A DNA stretch of 64,000 nt from JAAYXS01 sp043820985 (GCA_043820985.1 JBDRDH010000014.1:5676-69675); one strand, 5' to 3'. Positions 1 through 9,204 are shown, counted from the first letter of the stretch. Notes: generated from the sequence alone by a model not told the origin. Numbers and translations are program-made.

Positions 1-1251
1 GTCGGTGTCGGAGCCTCGCGCGTCCGCGACCTGTTTCGCCAGGCCAAGGAGAACTCACCTTGTATTATCTTTCTCGACGAGATTGATGCCGTCGGGCGCC
101 GCCGCGGAGTGGGCTACAGTGGCGGCGGGCACGACGAGCGTGAACAAACCCTCAATGCCATCCTGGTTGAGATGGATGGCTTTGAGAGCAATGACCAGGT
201 AATCGTTATCGCCGCCACCAACCGAGCGGATGTGCTCGATCCGGCGTTAGTGCGGCCGGGGCGTTTCGATCGGCAGGTGTTTGTGCCCTTGCCGGACGTG
301 AAGGGACGCTTTGAGATCCTCGGGGTGCACGCTCGCAAGATCAAGATTCAACCGCCCATCGATCCCAAACTCCAGCGTCTGGCGCGCGCCACCCCCATGT
401 TCAGTGGGGCTGACCTGGCGGCGGTTATTAACGAATCAGCTTTGTTGGCAACTCTGGCCAGTAAAGACGCGGTTGACCTGGACGACCTGGAAGAGGCGCG
501 CGACAAAGTGCGCTGGGGACGGGCCAAACGCAGCCGAGTTGTCGAGGAAAAAGATCGCGAGTTGACCGCCTATCACGAAGCTGGTCACACCCTGGTGCAA
601 ACATTGATCAAGGAAGCCGATCCGGTGCACAAGGTCAGCATCATTCCGCGCGGCCCGTACGGCGGCGCCACCTTCTCACTACCGGAGAAAGACCGCCAGA
701 CCTACAACCGTTCGTATACCGCCGCCTTGCTGCGCGTTCTGTGTGCCGGGCGCTTGGCGGAAGAGCTGGTCGGCGAGGACATTAACTCCGGGGCGGCGGG
801 CGATATCCGCCAGGCTACGCTCATCGTGCGCCAGATGGTCACCGAATGGGGCATGAGCGATCTGGTCGGATTTGTGTATTGTGGTGATGAGCCCCTGTCG
901 CCGCGCGGCGGTATGGAGTTGGGTCTGGGCAAGGAAGTTTCGCCGAAGACCGCCGAGCTCATCGACCAGGAAACCAAGCGCATTATCGATGAAGCTTATG
1001 CCGACACGCGCCGCTTGTTGCAGGAGAACCGTGCAGGGCTCGATGCGATCGCCCAGGCCCTGCTGAAATACGAAACTTTGGATGGCGACGAGGTGCGTCA
1101 ACTGATTGCGGGCGAAACCCTGGATCGACCGACCGTGGCGGATCTGATCGAAGCCGAGCAAAACCGCCGCCAGGATGCCCCCCCGGTCGCGCGGCCGGTC
1201 AAGCAACCCCCACCAGACGAAGAACCCGGCACCCTGCCCAGCCCCGCCTGA
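1..1251 (+). CDS. ftsH: ATP-dependent zinc metalloprotease FtsH (5' end missing)
   Basis: Membrane-anchored AAA+ protease that degrades misfolded membrane proteins and short-lived regulators. The reading frame is open from base 1, so the N-terminal membrane segments and Walker A motif lie outside the window. Visible in order are the end of the AAA domain with Walker B (IIFLDEIDAVG), the second region of homology (ATNRADVLDPALVRPGRFDR), and the M41 peptidase domain with the zinc motif HEAGH at about position 575-590. The C-terminal tail is rich in Pro and Glu, as in many FtsH proteins. It converges with the diguanylate cyclase gene. Identity is certain; only the 5' part is missing. Confidence 0.97.
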   Translation, partial: VGVGASRVRDLFRQAKENSPCIIFLDEIDAVGRRRGVGYSGGGHDEREQTLNAILVEMDGFESNDQVIVIAATNRADVLDPALVRPGRFDRQVFVPLPDVKGRFEILGVHARKIKIQPPIDPKLQRLARATPMFSGADLAAVINESALLATLASKDAVDLDDLEEARDKVRWGRAKRSRVVEEKDRELTAYHEAGHTLVQTLIKEADPVHKVSIIPRGPYGGATFSLPEKDRQTYNRSYTAALLRVLCAGRLAEELVGEDINSGAAGDIRQATLIVRQMVTEWGMSDLVGFVYCGDEPLSPRGGMELGLGKEVSPKTAELIDQETKRIIDEAYADTRRLLQENRAGLDAIAQALLKYETLDGDEVRQLIAGETLDRPTVADLIEAEQNRRQDAPPVARPVKQPPPDEEPGTLPSPA

Positions 1252-1276
1252 CAGTACCGTTTGTCAGCCCATACGT

Positions 1277-1305
1277 CCTCTCCCAGTCCCCCCATCTGGG
1301 AGGGG
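1277..1305. terminator. Hairpin between convergent ftsH and GGDEF genes
   Basis: A 10-bp stem (CCTCTCCCAG with CTGGGAGGGG, one G-T pair) closes a 9-nt loop. It sits in the 88-nt gap between two genes that end toward each other, so it could stop transcription from both sides. There is no T-run after the stem, so intrinsic termination is not proven. Confidence 0.5.
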
Positions 1306-1339
1306 TGTTAACATTGTGATACAGATTATGTGTGTCTGA

Positions 1340-2827
1340 TTATTTGTTAACCGTGTGGAAGCGGGAGATGTTCTGCCCGGCAACAGCAGTTGGCTCCACG
1401 GTCCGAGATGGTACGGTGACATTGATGACCGGAGGCGGTGTTTGTGCTGGAGCGCCAGCTTGAGGTGCTGATTCAATTGTCGTGTGTGGGCAGCACACTA
1501 CCCGATTACAACCCTGTTGCTTGGCCCGGTACATGGCCTTGTCGGCCGCGTCAATAAGCTGATGCGCGGTCCATTCCGGTTGCCATTGCGCCACACCAAG
1601 ACTGGCCTGGGTCGGCAGCGGCATGTTGCGGTAGATCGGGGCGTCCGAGCGAATCGCGTCCAGCACGCGCTGGGCGACCTGCTGGGCGCCTGCCAGGTCC
1701 GTGGCTGGCAGTAGAATCACAAACTCATCTCCGCCAACCCGGGCCGCGGAATCGAACTGGCGCAGGGCTGAGTTGATCCGACGAGCCACATGTCGCAGCA
1801 CCCAGTCGCCGGCGGAATGCCCCACGCGGTCGTTTACCGCCTTCAGGCCGTCAAGATCCGCCAGGATGGTGGCGAGCGGATTGTTGAAACGTTGCGTACG
1901 CCGGATTTCCTTGGTTAAGGTTTCAACTACCCAGCGATGGTTGTAGAGACTGGTCAGATCATCCACGCGGGCTTCCGTCCGCGCTCGGTCGTAAGCGCGG
2001 GCATAGCGCAGGGCTCGGCCGATAAACGCGAACACCGGCTCGTAGGGTGTTGCCAGGGGGGCCAGCTTCAGGTCACGGTGGCTGAAACTCAGCATGCCCC
2101 AGAGCTGACCACCACTAACCAATGGGGCCAACAGGCAGGTCGCGTCAGCGTATTGGCGTTTTTCGTCTGGCGGGCGCAGCCCGCGCAGCTTTAATTCGTG
2201 TCTCACATCGTTGGTCAGCAGCAGTTTGCCACCGCGGGCCACTTCCGCCAGCAGATGGGTACGGTTGTCACAAGTGCTAATGGCCAGGTCAATCGGCCGA
2301 GTGTGGGTGGTTTCAGCCAGCGTCAAGAGGCCCTCGTCCAGATCGTGCAGGTACATTGAGACATCGCGGTATCCCAATCTGGCCGGTAGGCGGCTGACAC
2401 ATTTGCGGCATAACTCACGCAGGCCCAACTCGTGAAACTCGGGCAACCAGGCTGGCAGCCCGTCGGTCTGATGATTATATGCCTTTCGCTTTTGCGCCTT
2501 GTTTCCGCGCTGGACGCCGGCCCAGAGTACGCGCGCAACCGTGGTGGTGCATGGCTTGCGGATAAAGAGTCCGGGCGTCAAGTTTTTGCCAGAATGCTGG
2601 TTACGCGAATGGAAATAAACTCGCCGATTACCGGGAGGCAGCCCCTGCAACAGGCCACAGTCCAGGTCAAGCCAGACCTCAACCGACCTGACCATTGATT
2701 GCCAGCCAGCCAGCTCCGCCGGTGTGGCGCAGTGCAAACTGATATCAGGGGGCTGGTGTCGTTGGACCGTCTGACGCAGACGGGCGTCTGTAGTTACCAG
2801 CAGTACGTTGGTTTTGCTATCAGGCAT
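1340..2827 (-). CDS. Diguanylate cyclase with receiver-like and GAF-like regions
   Basis: Makes cyclic di-GMP from two GTP, the signal that usually moves cells between swimming and surface life. Residues 1-105 look like a degenerate response-regulator fold: an NVLLVTTDARLR start, a DLDC segment and a late RKP containing the usual Lys. Residues about 135-280 resemble a GAF sensor domain. Residues 290-450 are the GGDEF domain, with an intact GGDEF at 365-369 and an inhibitory RxxD site (R356, D359) exactly five residues before it. An active, product-inhibited cyclase is therefore expected. No membrane segment is seen. It is transcribed away from the flagellar locus that starts 200 nt further on. 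No Shine-Dalgarno sequence is obvious before the ATG. Confidence 0.88.
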   Translation of the reverse strand: MPDSKTNVLLVTTDARLRQTVQRHQPPDISLHCATPAELAGWQSMVRSVEVWLDLDCGLLQGLPPGNRRVYFHSRNQHSGKNLTPGLFIRKPCTTTVARVLWAGVQRGNKAQKRKAYNHQTDGLPAWLPEFHELGLRELCRKCVSRLPARLGYRDVSMYLHDLDEGLLTLAETTHTRPIDLAISTCDNRTHLLAEVARGGKLLLTNDVRHELKLRGLRPPDEKRQYADATCLLAPLVSGGQLWGMLSFSHRDLKLAPLATPYEPVFAFIGRALRYARAYDRARTEARVDDLTSLYNHRWVVETLTKEIRRTQRFNNPLATILADLDGLKAVNDRVGHSAGDWVLRHVARRINSALRQFDSAARVGGDEFVILLPATDLAGAQQVAQRVLDAIRSDAPIYRNMPLPTQASLGVAQWQPEWTAHQLIDAADKAMYRAKQQGCNRVVCCPHTTIESAPQAGAPAQTPPPVINVTVPSRTVEPTAVAGQNISRFHTVNK

Positions 2828-2988
2828 AGCTGTTCACTGGTCGTGTTTGTTCTTACTCTCGATATCGGAATTGCCGGGCTGGGAACTGTAGGTTACTGAC
2901 CGTCCGATATCAGAATGACTCGGGCCCACTTTTCATACACCGCGACGAGCGCAAATACCGATAGAGAAGTGCAATAACAAGCGGTGGA

Positions 2989-3001
2989 CAGGGATTCCCT
3001 G
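2989..3001. promoter_or_regulatory. 13-bp perfect palindrome upstream of the TPR gene
   Basis: CAGGGATTCCCTG is symmetric around its centre T and lies 32 nt before the ATG of the TPR gene, in the 205-nt region divergent from the cyclase gene. It could be an operator. A chance palindrome of this length is also possible, and no repeat of it was noticed nearby. Confidence 0.25.
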
Positions 3002-3032
3002 CCCCAGGCAGGAGGCCTTCACGAGGCTCAGG

Positions 3033-5405
3033 ATGAGCATATCCGATATTGGACGTCAAGCCACGGCACTTTTTGCCGGTCGCTGGCAGATCCCAGTGGC
3101 GCTGGTCGCGGCACTGGCGGGGGGGGTATCGCTCTATCGGATGCTGCCAACGGACACGCCGCCGGATTTTGACTCACTATTGGCGGATGTGGATTTGCTC
3201 GAGCAATCCGGGGCCACGACCGCTGCCGCCGATGTACTGGCCAACCTGTTAACCACTGAACCACCGCTGCCGGCCGACCAGCGGGCGGTGTTGCATGACC
3301 GCCTGGCCGGCCTGATCTTCCAACGCGAATCCGAGCGGGTGATTCACAACGCAGAGAACCTGCGGTTAGTACTGGAACACCATGCGACTGCGATGCGTTT
3401 GGGTTGTGAACCATCCGCGACCCGGTCGTTGCGTGGGGCACAGGTGGCCGAATGGCTGGATGACAGTGACACCGCGCTGCCGGCGTATCGTTCCGTGCTG
3501 GAGCAACAACCATCCGCCGAGGAACGCCGCCAGGCCCTTCAGGGGTTGGTGCGCCTGATGGAGGGGGATGCTCGGGCGAGCGCTGAGTGTCAACGACTGC
3601 TGGATGAGTTGCTGGCGGACGAAGGTGTCAGTCCTGGCTATCTGTGGTGGGCATTGCGGCAATCGTTAAAGCTAGCCCTGGATGAAAATGACACGGTGCG
3701 CGCGCGTCTGTTGCTGAGCAAGTATGGCAATCGTCTCAAGACCTCGGATCTCAAGGGTTATGCTGATTATCTGTGGGCCCTGGTATTACTACACGAAGGG
3801 CGCCCCGAGGAAGCCGAACCACTGGTGCACTGGATCGACAACTGGCTGGATAAGGGCGGTCCCGATACCGGCGAGTTGGATGAATTCGGACACCTGCCGG
3901 CTTTGAATCGCTGGTTACTCGGACAGATACACCTGGCCGAGCACCAACCGCAGGCGGCACTTGAGAGCTTCCGCACGGCGGTCTTACTGCATCCCTTCGG
4001 AGATCTATATGTCGCCGCCACCGCCGGGCAGGTCCGGGCATTGGCCGATCTTGAACGCCACTCGGAGGCTCGCGAATTGCTCCGTGAGGCGGTATCTGGG
4101 ATCGCCGACACGCTGGAAGGCCAGCAACAAGGGCTGGCGCGGCTGCAAGGTTTAATACTGGAGTTAGTCACGCAGCGTGAAGCCTGCCAGGACTGGGCTG
4201 GTGCCGCCGACTATCTGTCCTTGGCTGTTGAGTTTACTTCCGCGGATCAGACAGCGCGGTATCTGGACCTGCTCGAGCGGCAAGGCCAGGACCACTTGCA
4301 AGCCGCGACAATTGTACCCGCGGCTGAACAGCAACGTATGCATTGGGGCCAGGCTGGTAATTGTTTCGAGCAGGTCGCGGAGGTAGTGCACCTGGATGAC
4401 GCGCGCAGTGCGGCACTGTGGTGGTCAGCCGCGCAAGCCTACGACCAGGCTGGCAGAATCAGCGCGGCGCGGCGTGTATTGAAGCGCTTCCTGGTCGGTC
4501 GTTCGACGGATGCCCGCCTGCCGCGGGCGTATTTGCGGATGGGACAAGCTTGTGAGGCGGATGGACTGTTCGAGGAGGCCCTGGACTGGTATGCCCGTCT
4601 GGGACGTGAGTTTCCAATGTTGGAGGAAGCTTACCGCGGAGCAGTGCACAGCTCCGGGTGCCTGCGCGCTCTGGGGCGCTACGCGGAAGCTGAAACCACG
4701 CTGCAAGCCGTGTTGGAAGATGACAACCTGGCACCACCGGCGCAGGAATATCACGATGCCCTGTTGGAGCTCTGTGGTCTGCTGTACGAGCAAGGTCGTT
4801 TTGCTGATGCCATCAGTAGGCTGGAGGAATTTACCACGCGTTACCCGGATGATCCGGCCGGTTATCACAGTTGGTTCATGCTGGCCGACGCTTATCGACG
4901 TAGCGCCTATTTGTTGCGTGAGCAAGCCCAATCCGGCAGTGAGGACATAGCGGCGGCGGAGGTCGCCCGAGAACGCTTCGGGCGCGCGGCACGGTTGTTT
5001 GACAGATTTCTGCTGGCATTGGTGCGCGAGCCTGAACGTGATGAAGCCCTGGATTTATACGATCGGCTGGCGCTGTTCTATTACGGCGACTGTCTATTCG
5101 AGATGAATCAGCCCGAAACACTCCGGGAAGCCCTGGAGGTCTACCGGCGGGCGGCGGTGCGTTATGAGCACGAGCCCGCGGCGCTGACCGCGCAAGTCCA
5201 GGTAGCCAACATCTATGTACGCATGGGCATGTTGAAGGAAGCGGCCCGGGCCGTGGAGCGGGCCCGCTGGTTGCTGCGCAACATACCGGACAACGCCTTT
5301 GATGGCACCGCCGACAATATGAACCGTGAACAATGGGATAGGTATTTGACTGCTATTTCATCGTCGGACTTGTTTCGACGGGTTTTCGCTGGCACGGGCG
5401 GCTAA
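3033..5405 (+). CDS. Large membrane-anchored TPR protein
   Basis: A 790-residue protein with one hydrophobic segment at about residues 18-34 (IPVALVAALAGGVSLY). The rest is alpha-helical tetratricopeptide-like repeats from about residue 50 to the end, with typical small/large residue spacing such as YLRMGQACEADGLFEEALDWYARL. TPR arrays bind other proteins, so a scaffold or assembly role is likely. It precedes the flgN-like gene by 30 nt and lies at the head of the flagellar locus in the same direction, so co-transcription is plausible. No catalytic motif is seen. The function is not recognised; a motility or surface-organelle scaffold is inference from position only. Confidence 0.75.
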   Translation: MSISDIGRQATALFAGRWQIPVALVAALAGGVSLYRMLPTDTPPDFDSLLADVDLLEQSGATTAAADVLANLLTTEPPLPADQRAVLHDRLAGLIFQRESERVIHNAENLRLVLEHHATAMRLGCEPSATRSLRGAQVAEWLDDSDTALPAYRSVLEQQPSAEERRQALQGLVRLMEGDARASAECQRLLDELLADEGVSPGYLWWALRQSLKLALDENDTVRARLLLSKYGNRLKTSDLKGYADYLWALVLLHEGRPEEAEPLVHWIDNWLDKGGPDTGELDEFGHLPALNRWLLGQIHLAEHQPQAALESFRTAVLLHPFGDLYVAATAGQVRALADLERHSEARELLREAVSGIADTLEGQQQGLARLQGLILELVTQREACQDWAGAADYLSLAVEFTSADQTARYLDLLERQGQDHLQAATIVPAAEQQRMHWGQAGNCFEQVAEVVHLDDARSAALWWSAAQAYDQAGRISAARRVLKRFLVGRSTDARLPRAYLRMGQACEADGLFEEALDWYARLGREFPMLEEAYRGAVHSSGCLRALGRYAEAETTLQAVLEDDNLAPPAQEYHDALLELCGLLYEQGRFADAISRLEEFTTRYPDDPAGYHSWFMLADAYRRSAYLLREQAQSGSEDIAAAEVARERFGRAARLFDRFLLALVREPERDEALDLYDRLALFYYGDCLFEMNQPETLREALEVYRRAAVRYEHEPAALTAQVQVANIYVRMGMLKEAARAVERARWLLRNIPDNAFDGTADNMNREQWDRYLTAISSSDLFRRVFAGTGG

Positions 5406-5435
5406 TAGCGGGCCAGCCTGTTAGAGGAGCTATGT

Positions 5436-5900
5436 ATGAGTCATCCGAACGAACAGCAAGACTCCAAACGCTTGATCAACCTGCTGACCCAGCAACGCGA
5501 TTACTACTTGCGACTGCGCGAGCTCAGCGAACAGCAGCGTACGCTGATTTCGGGCGGGCGCCCCGACCAGTTGCTCAACATCTTGCGCGAACGGCAAACG
5601 CTGGTGGGATCGCTGGCACGGCTGAACGAGCAACTGGCGCCCTTCCGACGCAACTGGGAAGGCACCTATGCCGGGTTGCCGGATGATCAACGTGCGCAGG
5701 CCAATAACCTGCTCCAGGAGATCAACAACCTGCTACGGGTGATCCTGCGCACCGACCAGGAAGATAGCGCTCTGCTGTCGGCCCGCAAGCAGTCCGTGGG
5801 CCAGGAGATCGGCGCGGTTTCAAATGGGCGGGCCGCCAACACGGCGTATGCCCGGCAGGATTCCGGCCCGACGTCGCGCTCGGCGGATGTCACGGGCTAG
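5436..5900 (+). CDS. FlgN-like flagellar export chaperone
   Basis: A 154-residue, mostly helical protein with long coiled-coil-like stretches at residues 10-50 and 75-115 and a polar, probably disordered tail. The pattern (an early LLTQQRDYYLRLRELSEQQ helix, then RPDQLLNILRERQTLV) fits the FlgN family, which keeps the hook-filament junction proteins FlgK and FlgL soluble before export. A strong Shine-Dalgarno (GAGGAG) precedes the ATG. It lies between the TPR gene and the flagellar kinase gene. FlgK and FlgL themselves are not in the window. Family membership rests on the helix pattern, length and context. Confidence 0.65.
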   Translation: MSHPNEQQDSKRLINLLTQQRDYYLRLRELSEQQRTLISGGRPDQLLNILRERQTLVGSLARLNEQLAPFRRNWEGTYAGLPDDQRAQANNLLQEINNLLRVILRTDQEDSALLSARKQSVGQEIGAVSNGRAANTAYARQDSGPTSRSADVTG

Positions 5901-5933
5901 CCAGCGGCGCAAAGCATATTCCTGGAGAGCGGC

Positions 5934-6827
5934 ATGACGGCCGAGGCTGTACAGGTGGATGGACAACTCGCGAGTTCCGACGAACTCGGCGCGGTGCTGC
6001 GTGATTACATGGCGGTTACCGAGCGGCTGCAGCAGACGCATGAGTCCTTGCAGCGCGAAGTTGTGCGCTTGCGCGAAGAGCTGGCTTCCAAGGATCGCGA
6101 GCTGGAGCTGCGTCGCCGACTGGCGGCCCTGGGCGAGCTGGCCGCCGGTGTGGCCCATGAAGTACGCAATCCGCTGGGGGCTATTCAATTGTATAGCAAC
6201 TTGTTACGGGGGGCCTGCCAGCGGCTGGATCCGGCTCTGGAACTGATCGAGAAGATTGAAATTGGCATCCGGGCGATTGACGGCGTGGTTCAAGACACCC
6301 TGGCATTGGTGCCGCGCGATGGGCGCCTGAGTGTCGAGCAATTACAGGCTGTAATTAGTGGGGCCCGTGATCTATGCCAACAGGTTCTGCACGATCACGC
6401 GGTGACCTTACATACGCATCTGGCGGATCCGGATGTCTATGTGCGGGTCGAAGCGGATGGATTGCAACGGGTGCTGGTCAATCTGATGGTCAACGCGGTC
6501 CAGGCCTCGCCAGCGGGCGGCACTGTCTTTGTAAAGGTGGCGGCGCCGTGCAATGGTGAAGTGACCTTGTCCGTTATGGACGCGGGTCGTGGATTGGCGG
6601 ATGAGGTGCTGGATCGTCTGTTCGATCCTTTTTTCACCACCAAGGATCACGGCACCGGTCTGGGATTGACCATCGCCCATCGGTTGATCGAAGCCTATGG
6701 CGGTCGCTTGACGGCCCGTAACCGAGACAGCGGGGGGGCGGAATTCATGGTCGTGCTGCCACTGGCGGCCGGCACGGATGACAACCTGGTAACAGAGCAT
6801 AATCCGCGGCACCCGCATGCCGCGTGA
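5934..6827 (+). CDS. Cytoplasmic sensor histidine kinase, FlrB/FleS type
   Basis: Two-component kinase expected to phosphorylate the sigma-54 activator encoded immediately downstream. It has no membrane segment. Residues 25-60 form a coiled coil. The HisKA H-box contains phospho-acceptor H75 (GVAHEVRNPLG). The HATPase_c domain follows with the N box (LVNLMVNAVQA), the G1 box (DAGRGL) and the G2 region (TTKDHGTGLGL). At 297 residues it is short, with no PAS or HAMP domain, so it probably senses flagellar assembly state or a partner protein in the cytoplasm. GGAGAG precedes the ATG. The stop codon is followed directly by the activator gene. The FlrB/FleS assignment is from domain content plus position before flgB. 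Confidence 0.85.
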   Translation: MTAEAVQVDGQLASSDELGAVLRDYMAVTERLQQTHESLQREVVRLREELASKDRELELRRRLAALGELAAGVAHEVRNPLGAIQLYSNLLRGACQRLDPALELIEKIEIGIRAIDGVVQDTLALVPRDGRLSVEQLQAVISGARDLCQQVLHDHAVTLHTHLADPDVYVRVEADGLQRVLVNLMVNAVQASPAGGTVFVKVAAPCNGEVTLSVMDAGRGLADEVLDRLFDPFFTTKDHGTGLGLTIAHRLIEAYGGRLTARNRDSGGAEFMVVLPLAAGTDDNLVTEHNPRHPHAA

Positions 6828-6842
6828 ATGCGAGGTATGACT

Positions 6843-8240
6843 ATGGCGTGTGTTTGTGTGGTTGACGATCAGGCCCTGATTCGTGATTCACTCACGGCGA
6901 CGCTGAAGGCCCAGGACCATAAGGTCCACACCTTCGAGAACGCGGAGACGGCCCTGACCGAAATCAGACAGCGTTCGTTCGACGTGGTGCTGACTGACCT
7001 GCGCATGCCTGGCATGGATGGCGTGGGCTTGTTGCGTGAAATGCGCCGGCTGGGCCTGGATGCCCCGGTCATTTTGATGACCGCTTATGCTTCGGTATCC
7101 ACGGCCGTGGAAACCATGAAGCTGGGTGCCTTCGACTATGTGCAAAAGCCTTTTAATGCCGACGAAGTGGCCATCCTGGTCGAACGAGCCATCCGCGAGC
7201 GGTTGCTGCTGCGCGATAATGAAGTCATGCGCCGCACCATCGAGGATCTCGAATCACAGCACCAATTGATTGGTGAAGCGCCCGCCATGCGCCCGATCCT
7301 GGAGAAAATCCAGCGGATGGCCCAGAGTTCCGCGACGGTGTTGATCACCGGCGAGAGTGGCACCGGCAAGGAGCTGATCGCGCGGGCTATTCACGTGGCT
7401 TCGCCACGCGCGGCACAGCCGATGTTGTGCGTCAACTGCGCGGCCTTGTCACCGACACTGTTGGAAAGCGAGCTGTTCGGTCACGAGCGCGGGGCCTTCA
7501 CCGGGGCCGACCGCATGCGCAAGGGGCGCTTCGAGCTGGCCGACGGTGGGACCTTGCTGTTGGATGAGGTTTCCGAGATCGCCCCGCCGCTGCAGGCCAA
7601 GCTGTTACGAGTGCTCCAGGAGCGCGAGTTTGAACGGGTGGGCAGTTCGGTCACCCGGCGGATTGATGTCCGCGTGATTGCCACGACCAACCGTGACCTG
7701 CGTGATTGGGCGGCCAAGGCACGCTTCCGCGAGGATCTGTACTACCGGCTCAGCGTCTTACCACTCGAGGTGCCGGCGCTGCGCGCGCGGGCCGAGGATG
7801 TACCACTATTAATGGACCATTTTGTCGAGAGTGTCTGTGCTCGTGAGGGCCGTGAACGTCCGGGCTTCGACAAGGATGCGATTCGTCTGCTGAGCGAATA
7901 TTCCTGGCCGGGAAATGTGCGCGAGTTGCAGAATCTCTGTGAACGGGTATGCGCGCTGGAATCGGGCCGAACGGTGACACCGGATACCATTCGCCCGTTG
8001 CTGACCGGTCCGCTGAAGACTGTGGTCGCCTCGGCCGAGAACCTGCAATACCGCGATGGGCGCATTTTAGCCGACGCCGAGCAGGATCTGATCTTCCGCA
8101 CCCTCAAGCGTTTTGACGGACACCGCGAGAAGACCGCGCGGGCCTTGGGCATTGGCTTGCGCACGCTGGGGCTCAAGCTCAAAAAGTGGCGCGAGGAAGG
8201 GATTCTGCGGGAACTGAGTGGTCACCAGGTGGTTATCTGA
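6843..8240 (+). CDS. Sigma-54-dependent response regulator, FlrC/FleR type
   Basis: Activates RNA polymerase containing sigma-54, probably at the flgB promoter just downstream. Domains from the chosen ATG are: receiver with D52 (VLTDLRMPGMDG), central AAA+ domain with Walker A (GESGTGKE), an intact sigma-54-contacting GAFTGA loop (GHERGAFTGADR) and Walker B (LLLDEVSEI), then a C-terminal Fis-type helix-turn-helix (EKTARALGIGLRTLGLKLKK). ATGs at 6828 and 6837 are in frame too, but GAGGT at 6832-6836 is best spaced for 6843. It pairs with the kinase gene just upstream. Confident as a sigma-54 activator; the FlrC/FleR role is from context. Confidence 0.92.
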   Translation: MACVCVVDDQALIRDSLTATLKAQDHKVHTFENAETALTEIRQRSFDVVLTDLRMPGMDGVGLLREMRRLGLDAPVILMTAYASVSTAVETMKLGAFDYVQKPFNADEVAILVERAIRERLLLRDNEVMRRTIEDLESQHQLIGEAPAMRPILEKIQRMAQSSATVLITGESGTGKELIARAIHVASPRAAQPMLCVNCAALSPTLLESELFGHERGAFTGADRMRKGRFELADGGTLLLDEVSEIAPPLQAKLLRVLQEREFERVGSSVTRRIDVRVIATTNRDLRDWAAKARFREDLYYRLSVLPLEVPALRARAEDVPLLMDHFVESVCAREGRERPGFDKDAIRLLSEYSWPGNVRELQNLCERVCALESGRTVTPDTIRPLLTGPLKTVVASAENLQYRDGRILADAEQDLIFRTLKRFDGHREKTARALGIGLRTLGLKLKKWREEGILRELSGHQVVI

Positions 8241-8266
8241 GCTTACACGGCCGCCTGGGGCCCCGG

Positions 8267-8282
8267 CGGCATGCGATTTGCA
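8267..8282 (+). promoter_or_regulatory. Sigma-54 promoter for the flgB operon
   Basis: CGGCATGCGATTTGCA matches the -24/-12 consensus (TGGCAC-N5-TTGC) with GG at 8268-8269, exactly ten bases, then GC at 8280-8281. It starts 27 nt after the sigma-54 activator gene ends and 54 nt before the flgB ATG, leaving room for a leader of about 25-30 nt. Class II or III flagellar operons of polar flagellates are commonly driven this way. Confidence 0.72.
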
Positions 8283-8320
8283 GTATTCCCGGCAACAGCA
8301 TTCTCCAGCCGAGGACGCCC

Positions 8321-8758
8321 ATGTGGATCGACCGTCTGTTGGCATCTCAAACGACCCGCGCTGTCGAGTTGGCGGCCTCGTTCGCCGAACAACGGCACCA
8401 GGTACTGGCCGAGAACCTCGCCAACATCGACGTACCGGGCCACCACAGCAAGCAACTCGAACCGCAAGCCTTCCAGAAGTCACTACAGGCGGCCCTCGAC
8501 CGGACCGAACGGAGCCATGCCGCCCGGCTGGAATTGCGCGACAACGCGCAAGTTTCGACTGGTCCCGGCGGACGGATCGAGGTGCGCCCGGCCGTCGAAC
8601 CGGCGGAAAACGTCCTTTTTCACGATGGGACCAACGCCCGGCTGGAGAAACTGCTGGCCAACATCAACGAGAACGCCTTGTACTACGAGATGACCACGAA
8701 TTTCCTGCGCGGTCGCTACCAGACGATGCTTAATGCAATCAAGGGTAAGGTCGTATGA
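8321..8758 (+). CDS. flgB: Flagellar proximal rod protein FlgB
   Basis: Builds the proximal rod of the flagellar basal body, exported by the flagellar type III apparatus. It has 145 residues from the ATG at 8321 (MWIDRLL), preceded by GAGGAC; an upstream in-frame start would run across the sigma-54 promoter and is unlikely. The N-terminal rod signature appears as LAENLANIDVPGH. The C-terminal helix (YYEMTTNFLRGRYQTMLNAIKG) is typical of rod proteins. It overlaps flgC by four bases (ATGA). It is the first gene of the structural operon. Confidence 0.95.
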   Translation: MWIDRLLASQTTRAVELAASFAEQRHQVLAENLANIDVPGHHSKQLEPQAFQKSLQAALDRTERSHAARLELRDNAQVSTGPGGRIEVRPAVEPAENVLFHDGTNARLEKLLANINENALYYEMTTNFLRGRYQTMLNAIKGKVV

Positions 8759-9165
8759 TCGGTACTTTTGAGGTCTCCAGTTCCGCCGCCGTCGCCCAGC
8801 GCACGCGCCTGGACGTAATCGCCGGCAATATCGCCAATGCGCAGGCTACGCGGCAGGCTGATGGCACGGTCGAGCCTTATCGTCGGCGTTTCGTGACGTT
8901 TATGACCGGCGATGGCCAGGGCGGCCCAGGGGTGCATGTTGAGGAGGTGCGCGAGGATCCCAGTAAATTCCGTCTGGAATATGCCCCCGAGCATCCGGAT
9001 CGCCTGCTTTCCGGGCCCAACAAGGACTATGTTCAATTGCCGAATGTGAACATCACGATGGAATATGTGGACGCGATGGCGGCGGGCCGAGCCTATGAGG
9101 CCAACGTCGCCATGATGAATCTGACCAGGACCATGGTGCAGCAGGCCTTGCGGCTGTTCGCGTGA
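8755..9165 (+). CDS. flgC: Flagellar proximal rod protein FlgC
   Basis: Second proximal rod subunit. It has 136 residues with the rod motif IAGNIANAQATR near residue 22 and a conserved C-terminus (NVNITMEYVDAMAAGRAYEA, then TRTMVQQALRLF). The length is that of the family. The start overlaps the flgB stop as ATGA, indicating translational coupling. The FlgB-FlgC-FliE gene order is the classical one. Confidence 0.96.
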   Translation: MIGTFEVSSSAAVAQRTRLDVIAGNIANAQATRQADGTVEPYRRRFVTFMTGDGQGGPGVHVEEVREDPSKFRLEYAPEHPDRLLSGPNKDYVQLPNVNITMEYVDAMAAGRAYEANVAMMNLTRTMVQQALRLFA

Positions 9166-9204
9166 GACCTGGTTGTGCCTGAATGGTAATTATGGAATCC
9201 GCTG

